Below are positions 51,887-64,000 of a stretch of 64,000 nucleotides of DNA, piece after piece (within the stretch, counting starts at the first letter, position 1; each line of letters opens with the position of its first letter). The DNA is from Sindora glabra (taxonomy: Eukaryota > Streptophyta > Magnoliopsida > Fabales > Fabaceae). The stretch is taken from the NCBI GenBank assembly GCA_020226215.1, contig CM035235.1, forward strand, positions 74,301,283 through 74,365,282. Direction: 5' to 3'. The notes under the pieces were generated by a model. The model was not told where the DNA came from, did not search any database, and saw nothing but the letters and a program-made list of their open reading frames with translations. The translations under genes and the position numbers were made by a program.

Positions 51887-54800
51887 AAGTTATACGAAAC
51901 ACTTAAGCCTAGGTGATTTAGCTAATGTGAAACTCTTCTTTTAAATAGGACCCGTTTCAATCAAGTAATTTTTTTAAAAAAAGATAAGTTCTTAGTCCAT
52001 AACTTAGCTAGTCATTATTATTCCCTATTAGATTAGATAATAGTCATCTTTTCATTTTTCTCTAATAGCTCGATTTATAAAAGGAGAGATTTTGTTTGAT
52101 GTTTATGAACATTTGATTATAAGTCCAATGACAAACTTAAGGATAACAATTATTCATCTATCTATCTATTTATTTTATCATTTGCATATTCTTTATATTA
52201 TGATAACAAAAAAATATATAGTTTATTTATTTATAAAATGTTAGCAATCAATATTAGAGCCAATAAATTGTTTTACATGGTTGAGTGATATGCACATTTG
52301 TTCGTGAAAATTTATATTTTATACTATGATTATTTCTTGCCATTGATTTGTTCCTAAATAATGAATGTTATGAGCTTTTTCAATTATTGCATATAGTGTC
52401 AAATTAATCAAAATTTTTATTTGAAAAATTTTATATAATTTTTTAGTATTTGTACAAAATAATTTCCAGCTTTATATGTATCTGCAAGGTGTTTTGCTTC
52501 AAAACTATAGAGAATAATTTTTATTTAAAAAAAAAAATCTTTCTGTCCAAATTGGAACCAATTTTAATATATTTTATCTTTGGAGGCATAAAATCCTATT
52601 AAGTCATGGTAAATTAACTTTTAGAGTTGCAATAAATTAGGCCTTACTTAATTTGAAAACTCATAGCCTAATTTGTAAATTAAAACTCAAAATTAGTTTA
52701 CTTTAGTGGAATCTTATAGATTAATTTCTAGTCATCATTTAATTATTAAAATGATTAAGTTTCACTAGTCTTAAAACATAAAAGTTATTAGGATAGAGCT
52801 AAGCTAATATTTAACTTTAGATTGCCATTATTTTGACTCAGAGATATCTAGATATGGCTCAAAAATTAAGATTGGATTAGATTAAATAACAAAACTACTT
52901 TATTTTTTTTATCAAATTCGAATCTTCAAACAACTAAAATGGACCTTGCCTTCAACATAAAATTTATAGAGATGTTTATTTGATTTACGAATATATAAAA
53001 TATGACTCCAATTGGAACTTAAGTTATATAAAAAACCTAAAATGTTGTTAAAATTTTACATTATTTGAATAATACAATTATAGTCTAAAATCATAACTGA
53101 ATCACTAAATAAGACCAATTTCACTAAATTAAGCATATGTAACACCCTAATAGCTAGAGCATATGAGAAATAATATAAAAAATATTTTTTACATCAAGAA
53201 GTTATCCTTAAAGACTCTTATCAGTAGATGAGTGATGAGTTGAGTATTAATTCTTGAAAGGATCTTGAAAATATGCATCTCTATAGATATAGATTGTTGA
53301 TACTCATCTTCCTTTTGATAACAAGTTTATAAAGATTTTGATCTTCTTAATCACTATTTGGGTAGTTAGATCTTTTCCTTGTAAATCAATGGTTATCGTC
53401 TAATAAGAAGCAAATAATCTTAAATGTTTATACTTCTTATTCTCATCTTGACAAAATATGCTGGCTTTATTTTATAAATAGGGATTATTTTGTTAAATTA
53501 GGTTATAATTTCTTATTATTTAACTACGTTTTTACCTCTAATGATGCTTTGGCTTCCTATATAAGCCTTTATCCTTATGGTATTTTATATGGAAATTAGG
53601 TTACTCCTTAAAAATAAAATGATTTATGTGGGTTTAAGCATTTCTTTCCTTATTGAAACATGTCTTTTTAAAGGAAAAGTCACTTAAAGCCTTGTGTGTC
53701 ACGGTCACTTAGAGCAAAATAAAGATATATTCCATTATTTTTTAAGTTACCCTTAGAATTTAAAGGTTTGGTTTAGTTTACCCTGGCTTTTAAACTTATT
53801 AATGATATAATTTCTATTGGGGATTGGATTACTTCTATCTTATTTAGTTAAAACATGGGGGGGTTTAAGGATTGTATCCATTTGTTATCAGCTATCTTTT
53901 TCACTACTTGATTAATGGGGAAAGCTTGGAATGATTGTTTTTTCAAGAAGATGGCTTGTGTCCTTCATATGGTATTAAGTAAAGATTCATTTGCTTTAAA
54001 TGTGTGGAATGCTTATTCAATTATTCTTTTAATGTTTGGTCTAAGTTTTGGCTTTTCTCTAATATGGGACTTCCTTTTTGTAAGGTCCAATAAAAATACA
54101 AAATACTGAGTTAAGCTAGAAAATTGATTTTTAAAAAAAAGTATTTTATTTTATTTTCAAAAAAAATATCAAATCTTGAACATCTAATAATGATACTTGC
54201 TTAAAAAAATTAACCAATGAACTAAGTAATGAAAAATTCATCAAAAGGAAGAACAAATATTTTATGAAAGTATGTTAGGTTTTAAGTCCTTATAATATAA
54301 TAGGTTAAACCAAAAAAATTAAGATTTTAAGCAGGATGCTTTAAACCTTTAGTAATATTAGCAAATAACATCAACCTTAAAAATAATAGTACCAAATGCT
54401 AAAATGGATTAAAAATAAATTTTGATAAGGACAAAGAAAGTAAGCACTTCTACGATTATCAAAGATCATACATGTTTTGTTGTCTTGGGAAAGGTTATCT
54501 CATGTTATTCTCCTTCTTAGGACATAATTGAGGCTATTGCTATTAAGCATGGTGTTAAGTTAAGAGTGTTACTATTTCATTTGGTCTCCTTATTCTTATG
54601 TTTAATGTTTTTCAAGTGTAGGCTCATTATTTCCTCTTCCTCCAACAACTAGAGAGTTTGTTATTATTTTGGACATTAAATCAATAATATTTTCTCTTGT
54701 TTATTCAAGTTCTAGCATATTTCTTGTCTTTTCAATATAGTAATTAATTAGTTAGCAACTTCTTGTTGTAAAGGGGATTATTCTTTGGATTGGTGTTAAT

Positions 54801-55138
54801 TTCCTTTCCTTTTTAAAGATATCATTTTGTTTGATGCTTCTCATTATGCTCATTTTTCTTCATTTGTTTTGTTATTTGTCTTACTTTATCTATGTTTTTA
54901 TTGCTATAGTTATTAAACAGACCTATTTGGTCTATTTGCAATCTGCTTATAAATGAATTAAATTAGGTTTAGTATGAGAAAATTATAGACTCCTTAAATG
55001 AGAGTTTGAGTTCTAAAGTTTGCAAACTACGGATTTACGGATCGGGTTCACAAATATTTTTTCAAAAAATAATGTTGAACCTTTTATAATAATTTTAAAT
55101 CTAAAAACAATTGTAACTTTAAAGATCATATACTTAAA
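51884..55138. other. Intergenic DNA without recognised gene
   Basis: AT-rich. The part 53,400-54,950 is T-rich on the plus strand and may be old transposon sequence, but no family motif is readable. The frame at 53915-54109 shows no domain. Confidence 0.5.
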
Positions 55139-56032
55139 ATATATTTGGTTGGATAGAATATAATAGGAATGGGAGAGGAAAATACCCAAAAATATGTTTG
55201 ATAGGTATTATGGAATAGGAATCCTTATTTCATAAGGAATGACTATTCTATCAAATAATATAATGTTTATTTCTTAACAAAAGTGATAGAATGACTTATT
55301 CTATTATTTTTAGATTAGATTGATGATTATATTGTCCTTATTAAATTTTTGAATGTCCAAAATTATATTTTTTAATTATAAATGTTATTTGTCTTCTCTC
55401 TTTAATTATAAGTATGAAAATATTTGAAATTAAAAATATTTCAAATTTCTTATCAAATACATTAGATTTGACCTTTTTTAATAATGTATAATTTTAATGA
55501 ATACAATATGCACTTCAAGTTATCTATATTTTTTCTTAAGAATGTGTAATTTTTTTAACAGTGTATAATACAAATGAGTATAGAACAACCATTAAGATTA
55601 TTTTTGAATTAAAAATATACACTTCAAATTAAATCAATATAAAATAAGTATTATTATACATTCATTTATAATATCTTTTTTAATTGAATATAATATAATC
55701 TTTAATTAAATTTATTTTAATTAGATAATATATTTAAGTTAATTAATTTAACACAAGTATCTATATGTTTAAATATATATAAAAAAATTTAAATAATTAA
55801 AACTAACAATATTCTCTTTCATATAAAAATATGCTATTTTCTACACGATCTTTTATTTTCAAGGATACTATTATCATTTATAACCCTTTTTCATTTTATT
55901 TCAATAAAATTTTATTATATTGAACATAATTATGTAATGAAATATCAACTTCATTCTTTACTATATCATTTATAATTATGAAATAGGACTTATCCCATTC
56001 TCATTCTATTTTATTCCATTCAATCAAATATA
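55139..56032. mobile_element. Probable inverted-repeat DNA element, about 0.9 kb
   Basis: The left end TATATTTGGTTGGATAGAAT pairs with the right end, which on the minus strand reads TATATTTGATTGAATGGAAT; similarity continues about 35 bp to GGAATGGG. No transposase is visible. Target duplication not resolved. Confidence 0.6.
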
Positions 56033-57759
56033 CTATTGATGCATTTTTAATTCACATCAACAATTTAATACTAAATAAATCATAATAAAAATTAGTTAAT
56101 TTTGAAATTATTAATTTATAAATAAAATTATTAACTTAAAAATAATTTTATTTATGTTGGATTGATTTTAAAAATAAAAAAAATTAAGTTTGAAAGTAAA
56201 TATTGAATTGGTTGAATAAAAATTAATGTAATATATTAGTTTAATTTAAAGGTAAAAATAAAAAAAAAGAGAACACAAATCTCTTTGCATATTGTTTAAT
56301 CTAGTCCGTATAAACTATGGATCAGATTGCTTTAAGTTCACATTTAAATAAATTCACTTTTTATTAATCCTATATTATATTTTTTATGGATTAATCCATA
56401 GATCAGATTTTGTTTAAACAATTTTAGTTTTTATGTCTCTTTGGGTTTTTGTTGTAATCATGGGGTGACAAAAAAAAGGGTTATACTCCATTTGTTTTTG
56501 TTGAAAAATATTTTTTATAAAATATAATTATAAAATATTAAAATAAAAAATATTTTATTTATCTATTATTAAATATTAAGAATTTAAAAAAATCAATTTT
56601 TTATTTTTTAAGAAAAATCTTACTTTTTTCTATTATTATAATTTGAAGTATTATTTTTTTAATTATAAATATAAATAATATATTATTTATTAATATATAT
56701 AAATAATATTTTTATAAAAAGTATTTTCTAACTATATGAATGGAGTCAAAATCTAAGATGTTAGACCGTAATTTTCCGAGGGGAAAGGGAAGTCTAACGC
56801 CTCAATGACTCAACGCACATATTCCTTTATATATATATATTACATGCGCAACCATTTCAGTTTCACTCTATGCATAATGCATGTATCAAATGAAATAAAA
56901 TCAAAATCAAAATCAAAATGTATTATAAATATATAGTAATTGCCCATAGTTGAATGAGGTGGACAACTTGTACTCTTCATCTATTGGCTCTACGTTCAAA
57001 TGATTACATAATTCACATAATGCGGCTACATTAATTAATATTTAATTTTTTTATTTTGATTTGATGGGACTGTGTGTGCGCCTTCTATAATTATGTATCG
57101 GTTGGATTTTTATGTAAGGAAAAAAATCTCCGACAATATTTTATTAAAAAACATTTTAAGTCGGGTATAAATGATGTATATTTTTGTGTCTTATTAGAGT
57201 ATGTAAATTAATTGATATATGCTTCAATTTATTCAGGTTCCACTTCTTATCAATAAGTAGAAACAATATTTATATTATATGCCAGGAAAAAAGAAGAAAA
57301 AAACGTTTCATTTATTGATCGATTACAAAGTAAACTTTATATATTTGACAGTTTTAAGGAAGGAACAAATATGTGCATTTCCACTTAGACTTCCTCTCTA
57401 ATTGTTGTTATGTAAATAAATTAGATTAATTAAATATGCTCATAAATACAAAAGTCAATTGTCTATTATAGTTTTATAATTGTGATATATTTTGAAGCTA
57501 ATATTGAAAATCAGAAAGACAAGCAGAAGAAAACACACAGCGTGACGTCCCACAAAAATAAGTAGATTAAAACACTTAATTTTAAATTATTGATAATTTC
57601 TCTGTCTTGTAATTTGCATTAAAATAGAGTATTAAGAATTTAAGATCGTACAAACTGAAATATCCTTTTCCATCCCGATTAATTTTCTGCGAAGATCCAT
57701 CGACCAGCGGGACAATATTATAATTTGACTTAAAAAACATAAATGCAACAAAATGGGTC
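56033..57759. other. KUP distal upstream region
   Basis: AT-rich; a short AATCAA tandem run near 56900 and ATATAT runs. No gene recognised. Confidence 0.5.
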
Positions 57760-58601
57760 CCACCTACATCTATCTATTTCTCTCTTCCACCTCCTCTCCC
57801 TATATTCCCTCTCCATATATCGTACCTCTCTAGTCTCTCTCTGCTGAGATTGTTTGTCTGCTAGTTCGTTACGGAGAACCTTGGCACCTTGGCCACCATA
57901 GAAATATGCTAAGCGCCAAGACAAGCTGACAAACTTCACAAGAAGACTCTGCGTTTCGTTGCTATCAGTCTTCTTCTATTTGCTCTCAAAAACCGACTTG
58001 ATGCTCTGGGATGTGAATTTGAGCTGGGTTTTTGATCCTGTGGCTGATACGAGAATCCTTCTTCAGCTGACCCCACTTGGTATTCTCGGTGACGAGTTGC
58101 GTAAATGATAAAGTCTTTGTTTTTTCTGCTTTGTAAGATTCGGTTGAGCTACTCTATTCCTGATTCCAATTCTGGGTTTTCAATTTGAGATCCTTTCATT
58201 GGTTTTTGGGATATTTGAACTAGTTCTTTAAGGTTGATTTAGGTTCTGTTGCTGTCCTGTTTATGTCTGTAGAATTCGCAGAGCTTGAGGTTATTATATC
58301 GTTTCTGTTGACATTTGTTAAGGGTCATCAATGGCTGGATTAATGTAAGGGTGTGGAGCTTGTATAGATTCCAAAAATTGTGCTACTTATATAATTTGAC
58401 CCACTTCCTTTGTTAGTCTAATCTTCAATTTTGGTTGTACTCAGGTTTTAATGATTAGTTTTCATCCTTGTTGTAGTTGGTTTGGATTTCAAGTGAATTC
58501 AAATGGGAAAAATGTGTTGCCAATATTGTCTTTTGTATTTTGCTCGAGTGTAGAGGAATTGGGAGAAGTTTATTAGCTGCAACTTATTAACTTAGCTCTA
58601 A
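57760..58601 (+). promoter_or_regulatory. KUP 5' leader and promoter-proximal region
   Basis: A CT-rich tract (CTATCTATTTCTCTCTTCCA and following) at about 57,770-57,840 resembles a plant leader, then GC-richer DNA runs to the ATG. Possible leader intron signals are GTTGC|GTAAATG near 58,100 and TTGTACTCAG|GTTTT near 58,445, but I cannot decide whether they are used. The ATG at 58602 is chosen by homology of the N-terminus. Confidence 0.4.
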
Positions 58602-61094
58602 ATGGCTTCAAGAGTCGAGACTGATGAGGACAGTGAAAACAGAGGTAGCATGTGGGTCTTGGATCAGAAGCTTGACCAACCTATGGATGAAGAGGCTGGA
58701 AGGCTCAAAAATATGTATAGAGAAAAAGTAAGACTAAACTGTTTTTCCGAATTTTCTCTTTGTTTACCTTTCTCTTATTGGCATCCAGCATTCATTTGTA
58801 GATTATTAAAGGAACACCATTGTGTTAATAGACCTTTTTAGGTTGCTTGCTGATGTGCAGAAATGAATACTTCTAATGACGATTTAAAAACCCAGCAGTA
58901 ATTAGTGTGGTAAATGTAGATGTTGGATCTTAGCTGGAACAGCTACTCGATCAGTGGTATGCTATTCAGAGATGTAGCAGCATTGCATCAGATATGCTGA
59001 TGCGGTACATATAGCACATGCGTGTCAGAAAGTCATCAATTTAAAATTAGCATTGGCTTAGGATTTGCAAATTTGAATAAACATTTCAGAGTTAGCCTTT
59101 TTACTTTTACATATTTTGTTTTGCCGCTTGGTCAATATTTTAACAACAAAGAGGACTTCCTTTATACAAAAGTTGAGCAAAAAGGAACTGCATTTTAAGA
59201 CACTTTTTTTGGAATCAGAAAGGACCTTCTGCTCTGTATTCTGGAGCCTGAATTTGAAATAAAATCTTTAAAGTCTTATGTTCAATATACCTATATATCT
59301 AACTGTCAACTTGACTCGGTCATCATGTGTCAATCAAGTGATTGAAAAGTAAACTTTCAATCCAGATCCCTTTATCCACCTGGACAGATTTAGAAGTCAA
59401 ATTTTATGTTATCTACAGTTATATGGGATCGGTTTCTTCATGGATTTAGTTATGATTTTCACAGAAATTTTCTGCACTGTTGCTTCTGCGGCTTGCATAT
59501 CAAAGCCTTGGTGTGGTTTATGGAGATTTGGGCACATCCCCACTGTACGTTTTCTACAATACATTTCCTGGAGGAGCCATTGAAGATCCAGAGGATGTGA
59601 TTGGGGCACTTTCATTAATTATATACTCCCTTACTCTGATACCACTCCTCAAATACGTTTTTATTGTATTAAGAGCAAATGACAATGGACAAGGTATGGA
59701 TTGTTGGAACTAATTTTAAATCGCTGCCGATGTACAACAGTTTTACACTAGCAATGAGATATAAGTTGCCTAATGTTAGAAAAAATCAGCTAAATATACT
59801 GTTTCTAGGGAAAACTCTATTTTACTTCTCCTGTTTTATTGGTGTGGCACTTCCCTTTTTACTGATAAAGTGTAAAGAGTTTTCTTCCCTTTTCACTGCT
59901 AGAGTGTAAAGAGTATTGCATCAATTTCAAACTGTTTTTTAACTTTTTTATTTGGTCGACATTGGTCCTTGAGATGTTTAAGTTTGGAAGAAGTAAATTG
60001 TTTATTACTGTATTGTTACTTTATGCTCTGTAATCAACTCTATTTCTCTAATTTCAGTTTATCTTATGGCATTGGTTGTTTTATCACATTTGTTCTCCAT
60101 AGCAAGCAGTAAATTTCTTCATCTGACCTGTTGTCTGACTGATGCACATTTGGAAGTAATTGATGTCCAGAATTTTCCCCTTGTCCATGTTACTTTATGG
60201 CTTTCTTGGCTTATCTTCAATACTCTGTTATTCACAATTATAAGGTATTCATAAATTTTGTAAGAGGTTATTCAAATATAATGGTTTAAGGGCTTAGTGA
60301 CCACGTGTGCACATATACCTTCTGACATACAGTGAAATTCCTACCATTATACATAGTAAATTATGGCTTAAAATCCTTGTAGAAGGATCACTTCTTATAG
60401 ATGAAGTCTGGTTTATTTACATCAATACTGTCATTCTCATGCATGAAGCAAATTCTGCCCAATAACTATATTATTGAGCTCAAGAAGAAGGGGGAAGTTA
60501 ATTAGTTTGAAGATGACTGGTAATGAAATCTTTTGGAGTTGTAAAATATTAATTTGATGGTATTGACTTCTGTCTTTACTTCTCTTTGGCCAAAACATTA
60601 GAAAATTCAAAATACTTGTGGAGGAACTTCATAGAAGTGCCTAATAAATGACTGGAGAGTATATTTGCTGCCTATTTTAGTGTAAATGTTTGATGCTTCA
60701 GGCATGAGTTATTTCTATTTGGATAATCTAACCAGATTCCTTCAATAGCTGTATGTGAACCACTCTAGTATCATATTAGATAGATTTGTCCGTTCAGAAC
60801 TGCTGAGCTGCCACTAAGATTGACATAAGTTGCATATATGTGGAACAGGTGGAACATTAGCACTTTATTCCTTGCTATGTCGACATGCAAAGATAAAAAC
60901 TATTCCTAACCAGCATCGTACTGATGAAGAGTTGACGACATATAGTCGGTCGACTTTCCATGAAAGGTCATTTGCTGCAAAAACCAAAAGATGGTTAGAG
61001 GATCGAGTAGTTAGGAAGAATCTCATTCTTATTCTTGTCCTTGTTGGCACTTGCATGGTGATTGGAGATGGAATTCTCACCCCAGCTATATCTG
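58602..61094 (+). CDS. KT/KUP/HAK potassium transporter, first three coding exons (partial)
   Basis: N-terminal part of a KT/KUP/HAK high-affinity K+ transporter, most like plant KUP10/KUP11, a multi-pass membrane protein importing K+ coupled to protons. Coding exons: 58602-58727, 59465-59693, 60849-61094; junctions are GT-AG with phases 0, 1 and 1. The sequence begins MASRVETDEDSENRGSMWVL and QPMDEEAGRLKNMYREK, the hydrophilic N-terminus of this subgroup. Membrane segment 1 contains LAYQSLGVVYGDLGTSPLYV, with the family signature GVVYGDLGTSPLYV; segment 2 is GALSLIIYSLTLIPLLKYVF. Then come ANDNGQGGTLALYSLLCRHA, a cytosolic loop (IPNQHRTDEELTTYSRSTFH) and segment 3 LILVLVGTCMVIGDGILTPA. Where relatives have GGTFALYSL this copy has GGTLALYSL. 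The last codon is split at 61094; the remaining roughly three quarters of the protein should lie beyond the right edge, after a Copia-bearing intron. No break is seen in the visible part. Confidence 0.93.
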
Positions 61095-61189
61095 GTATGC
61101 CTTTTTTCCAAACCTGATCTTCTTGTCATCTTTTATTCCTTTTTATCCTCCTGTCTTATTTTGATTACTTGCCTGAGTTGTTATTCTAC

Positions 61190-61226
61190 CAATACACACA
61201 CACACTCACACTCACAAACACCCACC
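61190..61226 (+). repeat. CA-rich microsatellite in a KUP intron
   Basis: Imperfect ACACACAC with CACTCACA interruptions, in the intron after coding exon 3. Confidence 0.85.
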
Positions 61227-61634
61227 CTTTGTATATCATATTTGCATATTCACCAAGTTGCAAAGCAAAACCATGAAACCATTATATAGGATGAAATGAA
61301 AGACATCATGACCTATGCTTGACCTATGTCAAGGAATGACTCATCCCAAAATTCTAAGTTTGAGTAACCCTAGATTGGCTCTGATAATAGCATGGCTTGA
61401 GACTAGAATGTCCCCTAGGGCTTGAAGTGTGGAAAAAGAACATATATTTAATTAGGAAATCTGATCACCCTAATTGCTTTTAGCTATTAGAAGAAAACTC
61501 CTTCATAATGGTTTTGTTTATCTCCAAGTTGTATAACATTAGATTGATTACTTGGCCCTCATGGAGCAATATGAACGATGTTAGAATTGAAGCTAGGGTG
61601 AGCTCTTTCTTGGGACATTGCTTTTTTTAGAAAC

Positions 61635-61814
61635 TGTTAGGATATGTACATATTAGAGAGTTATTCTAGAAGATTTTATATTTATAATAATTTCCTTTCT
61701 AACTTAATTAGGATTAGAGTTAGTATCTTAAATTTGATTATAATATCTTTGATTGCTTCTTTTGTATATAAATAGATATCATGATTGTAGCAATTGTATA
61801 AGCCATTTAAATCA
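61635..61814 (+). repeat. 5' LTR of the intronic Copia element
   Basis: Begins TGTTAGGATATG and ends near AAATCA just before the primer-binding site, giving TG...CA ends and about 180 bp. It includes a TATA-like TATAAATAGATATC. The partner LTR lies beyond the window, so the ends are inferred from the primer site and TG/CA. Confidence 0.55.
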
Positions 61815-61822
61815 ATTTAAGT

Positions 61823-61834
61823 TGGTATTAGAGC
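61823..61834 (+). other. Primer-binding site of the intronic Copia element
   Basis: TGGTATTAGAGC differs by one base from TGGTATCAGAGC, the initiator Met-tRNA complementary site common to plant Copia elements, and sits just inside the proposed LTR. Confidence 0.75.
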
Positions 61835-62311
61835 CCTTACATTGAGGAACTCTGCTTTCGATATCATCTTCTATTTCCAAAATTGTTTCTTCAACAAAAT
61901 AGAACAAAAATAGTCCAAAAACCCTGCAAATCAGAAAGCAAAATTGCTTTTAAATAGAACCTGGAAACCTAGACACCTAACGCACATATTCTCTAGCTTT
62001 TTGCAATTGTCTAGCATAATTCTCAAAGCGTTACAGGGTTTTTCGCAAAACCGCTTGTACAAACTTGTTTGCTAGCCATGTTCTGACAAAGCTTATTGGT
62101 GTGTGCATCATATGTGCCACTTCATCAAATGCGCAAATATCATGTGTTGCTTTACACCGACGCTTGAGCTACACGTGCTATTGTGCTTTTGTTGCCTCTT
62201 CTCGCTAACTCCACTTGTGGTTTCACTTCATCAATTTGAGCAACAGAACTCTATTTTTCAATCTAAATAGCTAAATCAGTTGTTATTTAAAAAAAGTCTA
62301 AAGTATTAATC

Positions 62312-63470
62312 ATGAGTTCTTCATCTGGTATAATTTCTTTCTTTTTGTTTGGTAATTGTACAACATGTCAATCTCATTCAGTATCAACATTTTTTGGCTC
62401 TTGGGTACTTGATTTGAGAGCTTTTGATCACATAATAGGTAATCGATTCTTATTTATCCAATTTAATTGCATCATTAAATCCCTCGTTACAATTACCTTA
62501 GTTGATAGATCTAAAACTGTTGCCCAAGGTATTGGTCAAGTAAAACTTCTTCCTTCTTTACTATCACAATCAATTTTTTATATACTTGATTGCCCTTGCA
62601 ATTTGATTTTAATTAATCAATTTACACGTACTCTTAATTGTTTGTGACTTTCATTGTTTATTCTTTTGTTATATAGGATTGAAGTATGAGAATAATAATT
62701 GGTACCGAGTATGAGTGGACTTCACTACATCAAACCCATTTCTCCAATGATTTGTGTTGTTGAATCTCTTGAGTTAATTCACTACCATTTAGGACATTCA
62801 AGTATTGGAGAACTTGACATAATGGTTCTTAATCTTTCAACTTTAGAGTTTTTAAAGTGCAAGTCTTATCAACTCGATAAGGATATATGCAATTTATTTC
62901 GTAGTAGAACCTAAAAGAGAGCCAAGCTTTTGTTTTTGTTGTTTGTTCTGATATTTAGAGTTTGAGTCATGTTACTTTAGTTTTAGGTTTTTGGTATCTT
63001 GAGGCACTTGGTTATATTTAACGAAAGATCGTTTCAAGTTATTTTCAATTTTTAAGTCTTTTTATTGTGAAATACATAATCAATTTGGTTTAAAAATTCA
63101 CATACTTCAGAGTGACATTGCTTGAGGATATTTTTGTGCATCTTTCTCTCTTTTTTTTTTTTATGTCTTTCAAACATATTCTTCATCAATCCATATGTCT
63201 ATACACACTTCAATAAAATGGCATTGTTGAAAGAAAGAATTGGTATTTAATTGAAATTGTATGAATTTTTTTGTTGCATAAAAATGTTCCTTTTCCTTTT
63301 TTGGGCAAATTCTATATGCACTGTATGTTATTTAATTAATCACATAACTTCTTTTATTTTAAACAATTGTATTCCTTACTCTTTATTTTTTGCAAAAGAA
63401 TCTATGTATAAATTTCCTCTTCGTGTGTTTGGATATACTTTTGTTTATGACTTCTCTCTGTGAAGAAACA
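62312..63470 (+). pseudogene. Copia protease / pre-integrase / integrase remnant
   Basis: The frame from 62312 reads SWVLDLRAFDHIIGN where active Copia proteases read SWVLDSGASDHITGN, so the catalytic D-S-G is lost. It continues VTITLVDRSKTVAQGIGQVK and a decayed strand region. At 62,780-62,890 the pre-integrase motif HYHLGHSSIGELDIMV is followed by a CKSYQL piece. The integrase core follows as DIWSPSRVTSLGFRYFVTFI and, past breaks, FPFWANSICTVCYLINHI and RVFGYTF. Stops and frameshifts make it non-functional. Confidence 0.8.
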
Positions 63471-64000
63471 AATTATCTCTTAAATCCATAAAATGTGTTT
63501 TTCTAGAATATTTAAGATTGCAAAAAGGTTACAATTATTATTCACCAATTTTACGTAAATTTTTTTACTTTTGTTGATGTCACATTCTTTGAGTTTCCTC
63601 CCTTTTTCTCTTCTTCCATAGAATCCAACCTTATAACTTAGGTTCTGCCCATTCCTTTTTATAATCTTGAACTTATAGAACAAGTCTTTTATTATTTATT
63701 AATGACAATCTCAATGATCTCATCTAACTTAGGTTGTTGAAGATTTAGTGGCAGCCCAAATTATTAAAGAAGACCCTATAAACTTATCTCCTGTTTTAGT
63801 TTCATCTTTGGAATCCAATTTATTAGAAAATCCTAACAACCTTTCTATTGCACTTTGAAAAGGTAACTATTTTACTTGAAATCCATATCCCATTTATAAT
63901 TTTTAGGTGACCATCATTTTTCTACATCCTACTATACTTTTATTTTTGCCTTGTTCTTTGCTTTCATTCCCAAAACTGTGCAGGGAGCTCTCTCTCACCA

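Larger units (their letters stand above)
61635..64000 (+). mobile_element. Copia-type LTR retrotransposon in a KUP intron, runs off the right edge
   Basis: Degenerate Ty1/Copia element in the same orientation as the transporter gene. A 5' LTR of about 180 bp (TGTTAG to ATCA) is followed by a Met-tRNA type primer site and then pol pieces: a retropepsin-like segment, the GAG-pre-integrase zinc region, integrase core and, at the edge, the junction towards reverse transcriptase (IPKTVQGALSH matches the SIPKTVHEALSHPGW type sequence of plant Copia). Stops and frameshifts are frequent. Only about 450 bp separate the primer site from the protease, so gag is mostly deleted. The 3' LTR is outside the window. 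Confidence 0.8.

Noticed and set aside
59406..59615. Overlapping frames on both strands over KUP coding exon 2
   Set aside because: Shadows of the transporter exon in wrong frames.

Overview
The window is nuclear DNA of a flowering plant, almost certainly a eudicot. Genes are split by many GT-AG introns, intergenic DNA is very AT-rich, and Copia-type retrotransposons, non-autonomous DNA transposons and long AT microsatellites are common. The three conserved proteins are plant-type. The repeat flavour suggests a woody eudicot such as grapevine, but that is an impression and not a proof.

Layout. 1-9,385: gene-poor DNA with a 1.4-kb block that recurs at 19.0-20.4 kb, a candidate 45-residue gene at 7.4-7.55 kb and a decayed relative of it at 4.2-4.3 kb. 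9,386-13,960: a complete but dead Copia element on the minus strand with LTRs, primer-binding site and polypurine tract. 14-24.8 kb: a second Copia remnant (gag only), the second copy of the 1.4-kb block, small inverted-repeat elements and a decayed tandem repeat. 25,269-31,550: the coatomer delta subunit gene (minus), 11 coding exons, 530 codons, complete. 32,274-33,070: a Mutator-like element with about 70-bp terminal inverted repeats and a 9-bp target duplication, carrying a decayed piece of a pentatricopeptide repeat (PPR) gene. 34,727-39,462: the MSI1/RBBP4 WD40 histone chaperone gene (minus), 6 coding exons, 423 codons, complete, with an E2F-like site just upstream. 39.9-57.7 kb: no gene recognised; AT-rich DNA with a Mutator-type MITE, other inverted-repeat elements and tandem repeats. 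58,602 to the right edge: the first three coding exons of a KT/KUP/HAK potassium transporter (plus, KUP10/11-like). Its next intron holds a Copia element that runs off the window, so the rest of the gene lies outside.

The three genes are unrelated housekeeping or regulatory genes (vesicle coat, chromatin assembly/Polycomb, ion transport); nothing suggests a functional cluster. The most interesting items are the PPR-carrying Pack-MULE, the paired small ORFs with mostly synonymous differences in their conserved blocks, a duplicated splice acceptor in the delta-COP gene and an unexplained exon-like segment inside an MSI1 intron. Exon boundaries were placed by eye from splice signals, reading phase and remembered family sequences.
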